Assembly: GCA_945787845.1 (NCBI GenBank)
Contig: CALZJH010000008.1
Coordinates: forward strand, 1-64,000
Reading direction: 5' to 3'
Origin: an uncultured Woeseiaceae bacterium
GTDB lineage: Bacteria; Pseudomonadota; Gammaproteobacteria; Steroidobacterales; Woeseiaceae
Length of the DNA: 64,000 nt
This document shows positions 55,361 to 64,000 of the stretch, piece after piece. Position 1 is the first letter of the stretch, and every line of letters begins with the position of its first letter. The translations under genes were made by a program, and so were the position numbers. The notes under the pieces are model-generated. The model did not search any database and was not told the DNA's origin. It saw only the letters and a program-made list of their open reading frames with translations.

Positions 55361-56146
55361 ATGACGCGAATAATTGCTGTGGCAAACCAGAAAGGCGGGG
55401 TGGGCAAGACCACCACCTGCGTCAACCTGGCCGCGTCCCTGGCCGCGACGCAGCGGCGCGTATTGCTCGTCGACATGGACCCGCAGGGCAATGCCACGAT
55501 GGGCTGTGGCGTGAACAAGATGGAGCTCGAAAACTCGGCGTGCGACGTGTTGCTCGGCGACGCGACCGCGGCCGATACGATCGTCTCCGCACCCGAGGGC
55601 GGCTTCGCGATTCTGCCCGGTAACGAGGAACTGACGCTGGCCGAGGTCAACCTGTTGCAGGAAATCGGCCGCGAGATGAAGCTCAAGAAGGCGCTCGCGC
55701 CCGTGGCCGGCCTGTACGATTTTATCCTGATCGACTGCCCGCCCTCGATCAACATGTTGACCGTGAATGCGCTGACCGCCGCCGACGGCGTGCTGATCCC
55801 GATGCAGTGCGAGTACTACGCGCTCGAAGGGCTGTCGTCGTTACTCAATACGATTGAACAGGTGCGAGATTCGGTTAATGCGGAGCTCGAGGTGTTCGGC
55901 ATCCTGCGAACGATGTTCGATCCGCGCATCAATCTTTCCAACGAAGTCTCGCAGCAGCTCATCGAGCACTTCGATCGCAAGGTCTTCCGCACGGTTGTGC
56001 CGCGTAACATCCGCCTCGCCGAGGCGCCGAGTTTCGGGCGGCCCGCGTTGATCCATGACCGGTCGTCGCGCGGCGCCATCGCTTACCTGGCCCTCGCCGG
56101 GGAAATTCTGCGCCGCGAAGATGCGCGCGTAGCCGAGGCTGTATAA
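55361..56146 (+). CDS. parA: chromosome partitioning ATPase ParA (Soj)
   Basis: 261 aa. Deviant Walker A KGGVGKTTTCVNLAASLA, Walker B region DFILIDCPPS and LVDMDPQGNATMG. The ATP-dependent dimer binds DNA nonspecifically and moves ParB-parS complexes from the origin. The likely parS sites are at 22391 and 23003 in recF. It begins right after the rsmG stop with no gap. Confidence 0.98.
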   Translation: MTRIIAVANQKGGVGKTTTCVNLAASLAATQRRVLLVDMDPQGNATMGCGVNKMELENSACDVLLGDATAADTIVSAPEGGFAILPGNEELTLAEVNLLQEIGREMKLKKALAPVAGLYDFILIDCPPSINMLTVNALTAADGVLIPMQCEYYALEGLSSLLNTIEQVRDSVNAELEVFGILRTMFDPRINLSNEVSQQLIEHFDRKVFRTVVPRNIRLAEAPSFGRPALIHDRSSRGAIAYLALAGEILRREDARVAEAV

Positions 56147-56151
56147 CGAAT

Positions 56152-57048
56152 ATGACCCCCAAGAAACGACTAGGCCGCGGCCTCGACGCGCTCCTGAGTA
56201 AGCCGGCAGCCAAATCGCCGGTTGCAACCACCAACGACGAGCCCGCGGGCGGCGAGGTGCTGCGGCAGCTGCCGGTCGAGCTCCTCCAGCGGGGCCAGTA
56301 CCAGCCGCGCGTGGATATGCGGCAGGATTCGCTCGATGACCTCGCGGCGTCCATCAAGGCGCAGGGCGTGGTCCAGCCGATCGTGGCCCGACGCATTTCG
56401 GGTAAGGGCAGCGAGCAGCGCTATGAAATCGTCGCCGGCGAACGCCGCTGGCGCGCCGCACAGCTGGCGGGCCTGGCTGAGATTCCCGCGGTCATTCGCG
56501 AAATACCCGATGAGGCGGCCATTGCCATGGCGCTCATCGAGAACATCCAGCGCGAGAACCTGAACCCGCTCGAGGAGGCGCGCGCGCTGGACCGACTGAT
56601 CCGGGAGTTTGACCTGACGCACGCGGAGGCGGCCAAGGCCGTGGGGCGTTCACGCGCCTCGGTCAGCAATCTGCTGCGCTTGCAGGAGCTGTCGGACAAG
56701 GTGAAGCCCTTGCTCGAAGATCGGCAGCTGGAAATGGGACACGCACGTGCGCTGCTGTCGATTTCAAACGCGACGCAGCAGTTCGACGCCGCGCGCCAGG
56801 TTGTCAGGAAAGGCCTGTCGGTGCGTGAAACCGAGCGGCTCGTGAGGCGCATGCTCGAGGGCGATAAACCGAAGCCCGCCAAGAAGGCCGCGAGCAAGGA
56901 TGCGGATATCCGGCGCCTTGAAATCGAGGTGTCCGAAAAGCTCGGCGCGAAGGTCAATCTGGACCACACGTCCAAAGGCGCCGGCAAGATCGTCATCAGC
57001 TACAACAGCCTCGACGAACTCGACGGCATCCTGAAGCACATCAAATAA
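56152..57048 (+). CDS. parB: chromosome partitioning protein ParB (Spo0J)
   Basis: 298 aa. The CTPase domain has the C-motif RYEIVAGERRWRAAQLAGL and the ENIQRENLNPLEEA box; a helix-turn-helix follows (LTHAEAAKAVGRSRASVSNLLRL), then a basic linker and a C-terminal dimerisation region. The N-terminal RLGRGLDALLSK binds ParA. The TAA stop (57046-57048) overlaps by 2 bp the left inverted repeat of a mobile element. Confidence 0.98.
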   Translation: MTPKKRLGRGLDALLSKPAAKSPVATTNDEPAGGEVLRQLPVELLQRGQYQPRVDMRQDSLDDLAASIKAQGVVQPIVARRISGKGSEQRYEIVAGERRWRAAQLAGLAEIPAVIREIPDEAAIAMALIENIQRENLNPLEEARALDRLIREFDLTHAEAAKAVGRSRASVSNLLRLQELSDKVKPLLEDRQLEMGHARALLSISNATQQFDAARQVVRKGLSVRETERLVRRMLEGDKPKPAKKAASKDADIRRLEIEVSEKLGAKVNLDHTSKGAGKIVISYNSLDELDGILKHIK

Positions 57049-57070
57049 TTCGGTACCAGTTACCTTAATT
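57047..57070 (+). repeat. left inverted repeat of the RAYT element
   Basis: Core CGGTACCAGTTACC with AATT at both ends. It differs from the right repeat at one position (57065, T versus the G expected from the reverse complement). Confidence 0.85.
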
Positions 57071-57722
57071 AGCCCTTCGGTCCAGGGCGCTTCTTTCGAA
57101 TCCGGCGGCCGGTAAGTGCTTCGAGATCCCTGACGAACCTTGCGTCGCTGTCCGGACGACCGGATAGAGTCTGCCGGCGGAGGTCGTTCAGCTCTTCGAC
57201 AGCCTCGGTTTCGCCAAGGTACTCACGCCAGTTCGAGATGATGTTCTTGGTTTTGCTGCAATCGATTAGAGGGTCGTTCGTGAGGCCAAGGTTTGCTCGT
57301 GCGCTGGACCAGGGCCAATCTAGCGGGCTCTCACAGAGCCGCGCCCTAACAGGATTGAGTTCGACGTAGCGCATGGCGGCGAGCGCGTGCGCCTCCTCCA
57401 TAACGACAGAATAGAACCGCTCCTGCCACAGGTGGCCACGCCACTCGTATCTCTGATTGGTACGCCGGGCATACCGGCGGTGAAGAGGGGCGAAGAAGCC
57501 GGAGAGACTCTCTTCTGCGCCGGGCACGACCACAGCATGGACGTGATTTGGCATTAGGCAATATGCCCAGACCTCAATCCCGGCCCCGCTTAGCCCCCGC
57601 TTCATCAACCGCAGGTAGGCAAGATAGTCTCTTCGGTCGAAAAAAGTTTTCTGTCGCCGGACTCCGCGCTGGGTAACGTGGTGTGGATAGCCCGGCACGA
57701 CCAGCCTCGGAAATCTCGGCAT
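57069..57722 (-). CDS. RAYT transposase (Y1/HUH, IS200-like)
   Basis: 217 aa from ATG 57722 (MPRFPRLVVPGYPHHVTQRG); a GTG 15 nt upstream would add 5. The HUH pair is in CLMPNHVHAVVVP, and the family segments RNQRYE-like (RRTNQRYEWRGHLWQERFYS) and RYVELNPVRARL are present. The catalytic tyrosine would be in the helix after MEEAHALAAMRY. RAYTs cut and join single-stranded DNA at palindromic repeats. It probably acts on the three repeats around it. The stop (57069-57071) overlaps the left repeat. Confidence 0.92.
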   Translation of the reverse strand: MPRFPRLVVPGYPHHVTQRGVRRQKTFFDRRDYLAYLRLMKRGLSGAGIEVWAYCLMPNHVHAVVVPGAEESLSGFFAPLHRRYARRTNQRYEWRGHLWQERFYSVVMEEAHALAAMRYVELNPVRARLCESPLDWPWSSARANLGLTNDPLIDCSKTKNIISNWREYLGETEAVEELNDLRRQTLSGRPDSDARFVRDLEALTGRRIRKKRPGPKG

Positions 57723-57810
57723 CCTGATAGCACCCACAGCGTCATCAGCTATAAGAAATACGCGCGCGACGCCATGAGATCACCTGACAATACTGCTGAG
57801 ATCGATCAGA

Positions 57811-57828
57811 TACGGTAACTGGTACCGA
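57811..57828 (-). repeat. internal copy of the RAYT repeat
   Basis: TACGGTAACTGGTACCGA, identical to 57846-57863 and in direct orientation 35 bp apart; part of the pair a RAYT would recognise. Confidence 0.85.
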
Positions 57829-57842
57829 CTGGCGTTGGAGAG

Positions 57843-57866
57843 AATTACGGTAACTGGTACCGAATT
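57843..57866 (-). repeat. right inverted repeat of the RAYT element
   Basis: The right end, containing the core CGGTAACTGGTACCG with AATT at both ends; its last two bases form part of the EAL gene's TAA stop (57865-57867). Confidence 0.85.
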
Positions 57867-59028
57867 AGGCGGCGGAGTTGGGGGTCTGCTCTTTGGAGCT
57901 GTAAACGCGGCGGATGATGCTCGGAATGACGGCTTCGGAAATCAGGAAGCCCTGCATCTTGTCGCACTCGATCGTCTTCAGGAACTCGAAGGTCGCCTGA
58001 TCCTCCACGCCTTCGGCACAGACTGACATGCCCAGGCTATGGGCCAGCCCGGTCACGGCCGCGAGAACCGCCATGCTGACGGTGTCTTTTTGGGCCTGCT
58101 TCAGGGCTGAAGCATGAATCTTGATCTCGTCGAACGGCAGGTGCTCGAACGTCCCCAGCGACGCGGCGGCTACCCGGAAATCATCGAGGCAAATGCGGAA
58201 GCCGTGGTTGCGCAGCGACTTGATCGTGGCGAGATGGGGCGCCGTTGGGTCAGCGAGGTCCTGTTCGATGACCTCGAACGTAAAGCTTGCGCAGTCGAGC
58301 CCGGCCTCTTTTACGATGTCGCGATACGTGCTCGCGAGACCCCGGTTGTTGAGCTGGCTCGACGCCAGGTTGATGCAGGAGTTGAGGACGATCCCCTGGT
58401 TTCGCCAGGTCACCTGCTGCCGGGCCGCCTCTCGCAAGACGAATTCGCTGAGTTTGCCCATCAGGCCGAACGCCTCGGCCTCCGGGAGGAACTCGAGCGG
58501 CCCGATCAGGCCGTGTTCGGGATGATGCCAGCGAATCAAGGCCTCGGCTTCGCGGGTGAGCCACTCCTTGCCGGCATTGCGCTCCACTTTGGGCTGGTAG
58601 CGCAGGACGATTTCGCCATTTTCGAGGGCGTTTTCGAGGTCCTGGCGCGATACGCGCAACATGCGCCGGCGGCAGCGTCGTGCCGAAGCGCTGAGCTTGT
58701 CAAAATCGAAACTCTGCCCGACCCACTCGATATTGTCGAAGCCGGCCAGCTCATCGACGAGTTCGGCCTGGTGGCTGCTGCGCAGAGAGGCCCGATCGGC
58801 GGCAATGATGACCCCGAACGGCGCGCGGTCGCTGGCACCCTTTAGTGTTCGCAGGGCTTCCGCGGTGACGTCAGCCTCGGTCAGCAGAACGATTCGACGG
58901 GACTGACCGAGCATGAGCTCGGCGAGCTTCCCGGCGCTGGCGAAAAAGCTCAGGGTAAAGCTCATTTCCCGGACGACATCCATCAGGGTCCGGTTGGCAC
59001 GAATGGTCTCACTGGCAATCAACAGCAT
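57865..59028 (-). CDS. pseudo-receiver / EAL domain protein (c-di-GMP phosphodiesterase family)
   Basis: 387 aa from ATG 59028, where a receiver-like fold begins (MLLIASETIRANRTLMD); the frame is open to 59163 without a better start. The receiver lacks the acidic pocket and phospho-Asp (RIVLLTEADV). The EAL domain keeps EALIRWHHP, Asn in INLASSQL, Glu in FEVIEQD, Asp-Asp in CLDDFRVA, Lys in IKIHAS and AEGVED, but loop 6 DDFGTG reads DDFRVA and IKID reads IKIH. It may still cleave c-di-GMP weakly or only bind it. The stop lies in the right repeat of the RAYT element. Lies between the RAYT unit and the atp promoter. Confidence 0.82.
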   Translation of the reverse strand: MLLIASETIRANRTLMDVVREMSFTLSFFASAGKLAELMLGQSRRIVLLTEADVTAEALRTLKGASDRAPFGVIIAADRASLRSSHQAELVDELAGFDNIEWVGQSFDFDKLSASARRCRRRMLRVSRQDLENALENGEIVLRYQPKVERNAGKEWLTREAEALIRWHHPEHGLIGPLEFLPEAEAFGLMGKLSEFVLREAARQQVTWRNQGIVLNSCINLASSQLNNRGLASTYRDIVKEAGLDCASFTFEVIEQDLADPTAPHLATIKSLRNHGFRICLDDFRVAAASLGTFEHLPFDEIKIHASALKQAQKDTVSMAVLAAVTGLAHSLGMSVCAEGVEDQATFEFLKTIECDKMQGFLISEAVIPSIIRRVYSSKEQTPNSAA

Positions 59029-59181
59029 AGCGTTAAGTAAAGTGCGAGCAACGCTCTCTTTATACGTTGAGACCGCGATCCCATATGTGCTCTGTGTCGC
59101 ACTGGGAGAAATCGGCCGAAACCCCATCAAATTCCGAGAAAAAAGGCATTGGACCGGCCCCATTTTGGACGGGGTTTTTGG

Positions 59182-59210
59182 TTGCCTTGCCCCATAGCGG
59201 CCTCTATAAT
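59182..59210 (+). promoter_or_regulatory. sigma-70 promoter of the atp operon
   Basis: TTGCCT, a 17-bp spacer and TATAAT, about 106 bp before atpI. The 287-bp gap 59029-59315 holds this promoter and the leader of the EAL gene; no other feature was seen. Confidence 0.75.
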
Positions 59211-59315
59211 GCGCACGCTATTCGCAGGCCCGCCTGGAAGAATCACATCACATGCGCCACCCCCGCCGGCCAGTACCGATGGAAGTGGCGTTTTTAGTGC
59301 CGGAGGCATAGAGAA

Positions 59316-60546
<1,231 letters not shown>

Positions 60547-60591
60547 ATATTTTTGCCTTAAATTTAACAAGTAGGACTTGATCCTCCGTAG

Positions 60592-60873
<282 letters not shown>

Positions 60874-60932
60874 AAACGACCTGAATCCAATCACCCGAGC
60901 ACTGCAGTTAATCGCGGTGCCAGGAGAAGAAT

Positions 60933-61403
60933 GTGGACATTAATATGACCCTCATCGGCCAGACGATCGCCATGATCGTGTTCGTCTGGTTCTGCATGAA
61001 GTTCATCTGGCCGCCGATTCTGAGCGCACTTGAAGAGCGCCAGCAGCAGATCGAAGAAGGTCTTGCCGCGGCCGACAAGAGCCAGGAAAAACTGGTCGAG
61101 GCGCAGGCCCATGCCGACGAGATCGTCAACGAGGCTCGCCAGCAGGCGACCGGCATTCTTGACCAGGCTCATGCCCGCGCCAACGAGATCGTTGCCGATG
61201 GCAAAGATGCCGGCGTCAAGGAACGCGAGCGTCAGCTTGCCGCGGCCAAGGCCGAGATCGAGCAGGAAGCCAATAAGGCTCGCGAAGAGCTGCGTGGCCA
61301 GGTTTCGGCGATTGCCATCGCGAGTGCCGAGAAGATCCTGAAGCGCGAGATCGACGACAAGGCGCACGACGACATCCTGGGCAAGCTTGCGCAGGAGATC
61401 TAG
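60933..61403 (+). CDS. atpF: ATP synthase F0 subunit b
   Basis: 156 aa from GTG 60933, chosen because AGGAG lies 6 nt upstream (an in-frame ATG at 60945 is too far). A single N-terminal membrane helix (about residues 5-24) is followed by a long charged coiled coil (EERQQQIEEGLAAADKSQEKL). It forms the peripheral stalk dimer. Followed 3 bp later by atpH. Confidence 0.97.
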   Translation: MDINMTLIGQTIAMIVFVWFCMKFIWPPILSALEERQQQIEEGLAAADKSQEKLVEAQAHADEIVNEARQQATGILDQAHARANEIVADGKDAGVKERERQLAAAKAEIEQEANKAREELRGQVSAIAIASAEKILKREIDDKAHDDILGKLAQEI

Positions 61404-61406
61404 GCC

Positions 61407-61970
61407 GTGGCTGACAACAACACAGTAGCAAGACCCTATGCCCAGGCGGCGTTTGAGGTCGCGCAGGAAAGCAACGCCCTGGCGGAGCTTTCCGAGTCTC
61501 TCGCGGCAGCGAAGGCGCTGCTGGAAGACGGTCAGGTCGCCGCGTTCCTGTCTCGCCCGAAGCTGTCCGACGAGGAGCGACTGACGTTCCTGCAAGGGCT
61601 GTTTGCCAAAGCCGTTGGGGAAGGCTCCGTGTTTGCCGGCGGCAGCCAGCACGGCACGAACTTCCTGAAGCTCCTGTTCGAAAACGGCCGCGTGGGCGTG
61701 CTGCCCGAAATTGCTGAGCACTTCGAGGCGCTCAAGGCGAAGATCGAGAACAGCGTCGACGCCGTTGTGACGTCGGCTGCGCCGCTCAGCGACGACCGCA
61801 TGCAGGAAATCGCCGCGTCGCTGAAAGCCCGACTGGGTCGTGAAGTGAAGCTCACATCGGAAATAGATGAAAACCTCATTGGTGGTGCTGTGATCCGCGC
61901 CGGCGATGTCGTAATTGATGGATCACTGCGTGCAAGGCTAGAAGGCCTCGCACACGCATTGGTCAAATAA
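61407..61970 (+). CDS. atpH: ATP synthase F1 subunit delta
   Basis: 187 aa from GTG 61407, slightly longer than E. coli AtpH (177 aa). The N-terminal RPYAQAAFEVAQES and the C-terminal VIRAGDVVIDGSLRARLEGLA are the family signatures. It links the F1 head to the b stalk. The ribosome site lies inside the end of atpF. Confidence 0.97.
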   Translation: MADNNTVARPYAQAAFEVAQESNALAELSESLAAAKALLEDGQVAAFLSRPKLSDEERLTFLQGLFAKAVGEGSVFAGGSQHGTNFLKLLFENGRVGVLPEIAEHFEALKAKIENSVDAVVTSAAPLSDDRMQEIAASLKARLGREVKLTSEIDENLIGGAVIRAGDVVIDGSLRARLEGLAHALVK

Positions 61971-61982
61971 AAGGAAAAGGAA

Positions 61983-63524
61983 ATGGCACTCAAAGCTTCT
62001 GAAATCAGCACGCTGATTAAAGAACGCATCGAGAACTTCGAGGCTTCCGCGGAAGCGCGTGACGTCGGCACCGTAATCGCGGTAACCGACGGCATTGTGC
62101 GCATCCACGGTCTGGCCGACGCTCGCTACGGCGAGATGCTCGAGTTCCCGCAGAACACCTTCGGTATGGCGCTTAACCTCGAGCAGGACTCGGTGGGTTC
62201 GGTTGTCCTGGGTGACTACAAGCACATCTCGGAAGGCGACACGGTCAAGACGACGGGGCGCATCCTCGAGGTGCCGATTGGTGAAGCACTGCTGGGGCGC
62301 GTTGTCGACTCGCTGGGCAAGCCGATTGATGGCAAGGGTCCGATCGAAACAGATCTGTCTGCGCCGATCGAGAAGGTTGCGCCGGGCGTTATTGAGCGCC
62401 AGTCAGTCAGCCAGCCGGTGCAGACCGGGCTGAAGTCAATCGACTCGATGGTGCCGATTGGTCGTGGCCAGCGCGAACTGATCATTGGTGACCGCCAGAC
62501 GGGTAAGACCGCCGTTGCCGTCGACACGATTATCAACCAGCGTGGCACGGGCATTAAGTGCATCTACGTCGCTATTGGCCAGAAAGCCTCTTCGATCGCG
62601 GGGGTTGTGCGCAAGCTCGAAGAAGAGGGCGCACTGGAGCACACGATTATTGTTGCCGCGGCGGCGGCCGACAGCCCTGCGATGCAGTACATCGCACCGT
62701 ATGCCGGCGCATCGATGGGCGAGTACTTCCTCGATAAGGGCGAAGACGCGCTGATTATTTTCGACGATCTCACCAAGCAGGCGTGGGCCTACCGCCAGGT
62801 ATCGCTGCTGCTGCGTCGTCCGCCGGGTCGTGAAGCCTACCCGGGTGACGTTTTCTACCTGCACTCCCGCCTGCTCGAGCGCGCATCGCGCGTTAACGCC
62901 GAGCACGTGGAGAAGGTGTCGGGTGGCAAGGTCAAAGGCAAGACGGGCTCGATGACGGCACTGCCGATCATTGAAACGCAGGCCGGTGACGTATCGGCCT
63001 TCGTACCGACGAACGTAATTTCGATTACCGACGGCCAGATCTTCCTGGAGACCGACCTCTTCAACGCAGGCATCCGCCCGGCCATCAACGCTGGTCTGTC
63101 GGTATCTCGTGTAGGTGGCGCGGCACAGACCAAGATCATCAAGAAGCTCGGCGGCGGCGTGCGCCTCGCACTCGCTCAGTATCGCGAGCTTGCGGCCTTC
63201 GCACAGTTTGCATCTGACCTCGACTCAGCAACCCGCCAGCAGCTCGAGCGTGGTGAGCGCGTGACCGAGCTCATGAAGCAGAAGCAGTATTCGCCGCTGT
63301 CGGTCGCCGAAATGGGACTGTCGCTGTTTGCAGCCAATGAAGGCTTCATTGACGGCGTTCCGGTTGCCAAAGTCGTTGACTACGAAGAGGCCCTGCATGA
63401 TTTCGCTCGCGCGAACAACCAGGCGGACCTCGACGCAATCAACGCATCGGGCGATTACAACGACGACATCGCAGCAACCCTCAAGGGAATCTGCGAAGCG
63501 TTCGCTGAGAAAGGCGCTTACTAG
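61983..63524 (+). CDS. atpA: ATP synthase F1 subunit alpha
   Basis: 513 aa, the same length as E. coli AtpA. Walker [14 protein letters not shown], the DELSEED-like regulatory and signature regions [19 protein letters not shown] and [17 protein letters not shown] are intact. It forms the non-catalytic sites of the F1 hexamer. GGAAAAGGAA precedes the ATG. Confidence 0.99.
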   Translation: MALKASEISTLIKERIENFEASAEARDVGTVIAVTDGIVRIHGLADARYGEMLEFPQNTFGMALNLEQDSVGSVVLGDYKHISEGDTVKTTGRILEVPIGEALLGRVVDSLGKPIDGKGPIETDLSAPIEKVAPGVIERQSVSQPVQTGLKSIDSMVPIGRGQRELIIGDRQTGKTAVAVDTIINQRGTGIKCIYVAIGQKASSIAGVVRKLEEEGALEHTIIVAAAAADSPAMQYIAPYAGASMGEYFLDKGEDALIIFDDLTKQAWAYRQVSLLLRRPPGREAYPGDVFYLHSRLLERASRVNAEHVEKVSGGKVKGKTGSMTALPIIETQAGDVSAFVPTNVISITDGQIFLETDLFNAGIRPAINAGLSVSRVGGAAQTKIIKKLGGGVRLALAQYRELAAFAQFASDLDSATRQQLERGERVTELMKQKQYSPLSVAEMGLSLFAANEGFIDGVPVAKVVDYEEALHDFARANNQADLDAINASGDYNDDIAATLKGICEAFAEKGAY

Positions 63525-63593
63525 GAGTTGGACTCGTAATTGTAGTCCTACACGAATCAGCCATGTCCAAATCGAACAGAATAGAGAGCTAAT

Positions 63594-64000
63594 ATGGCCG
63601 GCGAAAAGGAAATCCGCTCAAAGATCGCTTCTGTAAAGAACATGCAGAAGATCACGAGCGCGATGGAAAAGGTCGCGGCGAGCAAGATTCGCAAGGCCCA
63701 GAAGCAGATGGAAGCGTCGCGTCCCTACGCAGAGCGCATCCGTCGTGTGGTTGGCCACCTTGCGTACGCCAACCCCGACTACAAGCACCCGTTCCTGACC
63801 GAACGCGAAGTGAACCGAGTCGGATACATCGTCATATCGACAGACCGCGGTCTTTGCGGTGGCCTCAACGCGAACCTGTTCAAGACGGTGATCGGCGAAA
63901 TCGCCGATGCACAGGATAAAGGTGTCGAAGTCGACCTGGCGCTTGTCGGCGCGAAAGCTGTTGCCTTCTTCCGCCGCATGGGCGGTAACGTTGTCGGTAC
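63594..64000 (+). CDS. atpG: ATP synthase F1 subunit gamma (partial, cut by the window end)
   Basis: First 135 residues only. [20 protein letters not shown] and [17 protein letters not shown] are the conserved N-terminal helix of the rotor, and [12 protein letters not shown] is the family signature. The rest lies beyond the window; the atpD and atpC genes would be expected next. It follows atpA by 69 bp. Confidence 0.97.
   Translation, partial: MAGEKEIRSKIASVKNMQKITSAMEKVAASKIRKAQKQMEASRPYAERIRRVVGHLAYANPDYKHPFLTEREVNRVGYIVISTDRGLCGGLNANLFKTVIGEIADAQDKGVEVDLALVGAKAVAFFRRMGGNVVG

Larger units (their letters stand above)
57047..57866. mobile_element. RAYT (REP-associated tyrosine transposase) element with inverted repeats
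   Basis: The 820-bp unit is bounded by 24-bp inverted repeats (57047-57070 and 57843-57866, 23 of 24 matching) and has a third 18-bp copy at 57811-57828, direct to the right one. The RAYT gene lies inside in the minus direction. The boundaries supply the stop codons of parB and RAYT (left) and of the EAL gene (right). The flanking genes are not disrupted. Confidence 0.75.

Overview
The window is a contiguous, GC-rich bacterial chromosome segment centred on a replication origin. Gene content and order (secB-gpsA, glnA-ntrBC, glyQS, gyrB-recF-dnaN-dnaA | rpmH-rnpA-yidC-mnmE, mnmG, rsmG-parA-parB, atpIBEFHAG) point to a gammaproteobacterium. The many secreted or membrane peptidases (M28, M13, M16, S9, S33-like, DUF885), the small DUF4124 and DUF6491-like proteins and the absence of yidD suggest a marine, peptide-degrading lineage near Woeseiaceae/Chromatiales. 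That placement is inference from gene content; no search was run.

Layout. 1-5589: rhodanese yibN, secB, gpsA, a Tat-exported FAD oxidase, trmL, a class 1 dihydroorotate dehydrogenase and a GNAT acetyltransferase. 5586-10070 (minus): glnA, a DUF4124 protein, ntrB, ntrC and the GNAT gene, controlled from a 302-bp intergenic region with a -24/-12 sigma-54 promoter and two NtrC palindromes. 10373-16341 (plus): glyQ, glyS, gmhB, a plsC-like acyltransferase and an M28 peptidase lipoprotein. 16338-19726 (minus): small lipoprotein, membrane GST-like protein, M13 peptidase. 19835-26084 (minus): gyrB, recF, dnaN, dnaA, with an AT-rich, DnaA-box-bearing oriC candidate between dnaA and dnaN and two parS palindromes inside recF. 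26341-33696 (mostly plus): rpmH, rnpA, yidC, mnmE, DUF885 peptidase, outer-membrane barrel, plus a minus-strand hydrolase/OsmC fusion.

33720-40963 (minus) is a tightly coupled six-gene cluster: S33-like peptidase, ABC-2 ATPase and permease, two M16 peptidases (one active and fused to an unusual membrane domain, one lacking zinc ligands) and an alpha/beta hydrolase. It is the best candidate for an undescribed envelope system. 41092-48082 (plus): mnmG and an oligopeptide importer with a fused OppD-OppF ATPase. 48089-54726: DUF945 protein, diheme cytochrome c4, metallo-beta-lactamase-fold hydrolase, AcuI-type reductase, S9 peptidase, membrane protein. 54779-57048: rsmG-parA-parB. 57047-57866: a RAYT transposase element bounded by 24-bp inverted repeats that supply stop codons to its neighbours. 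57865-64000: a pseudo-receiver/EAL protein and the ATP synthase operon, cut within atpG.

Two themes recur. Reading frames are densely overlapped (ATGA/GTGA-type junctions). Non-ATG starts are common, and three genes (gpsA, ntrB and the hydrolase at 33720) have no canonical start codon at the position their protein requires.
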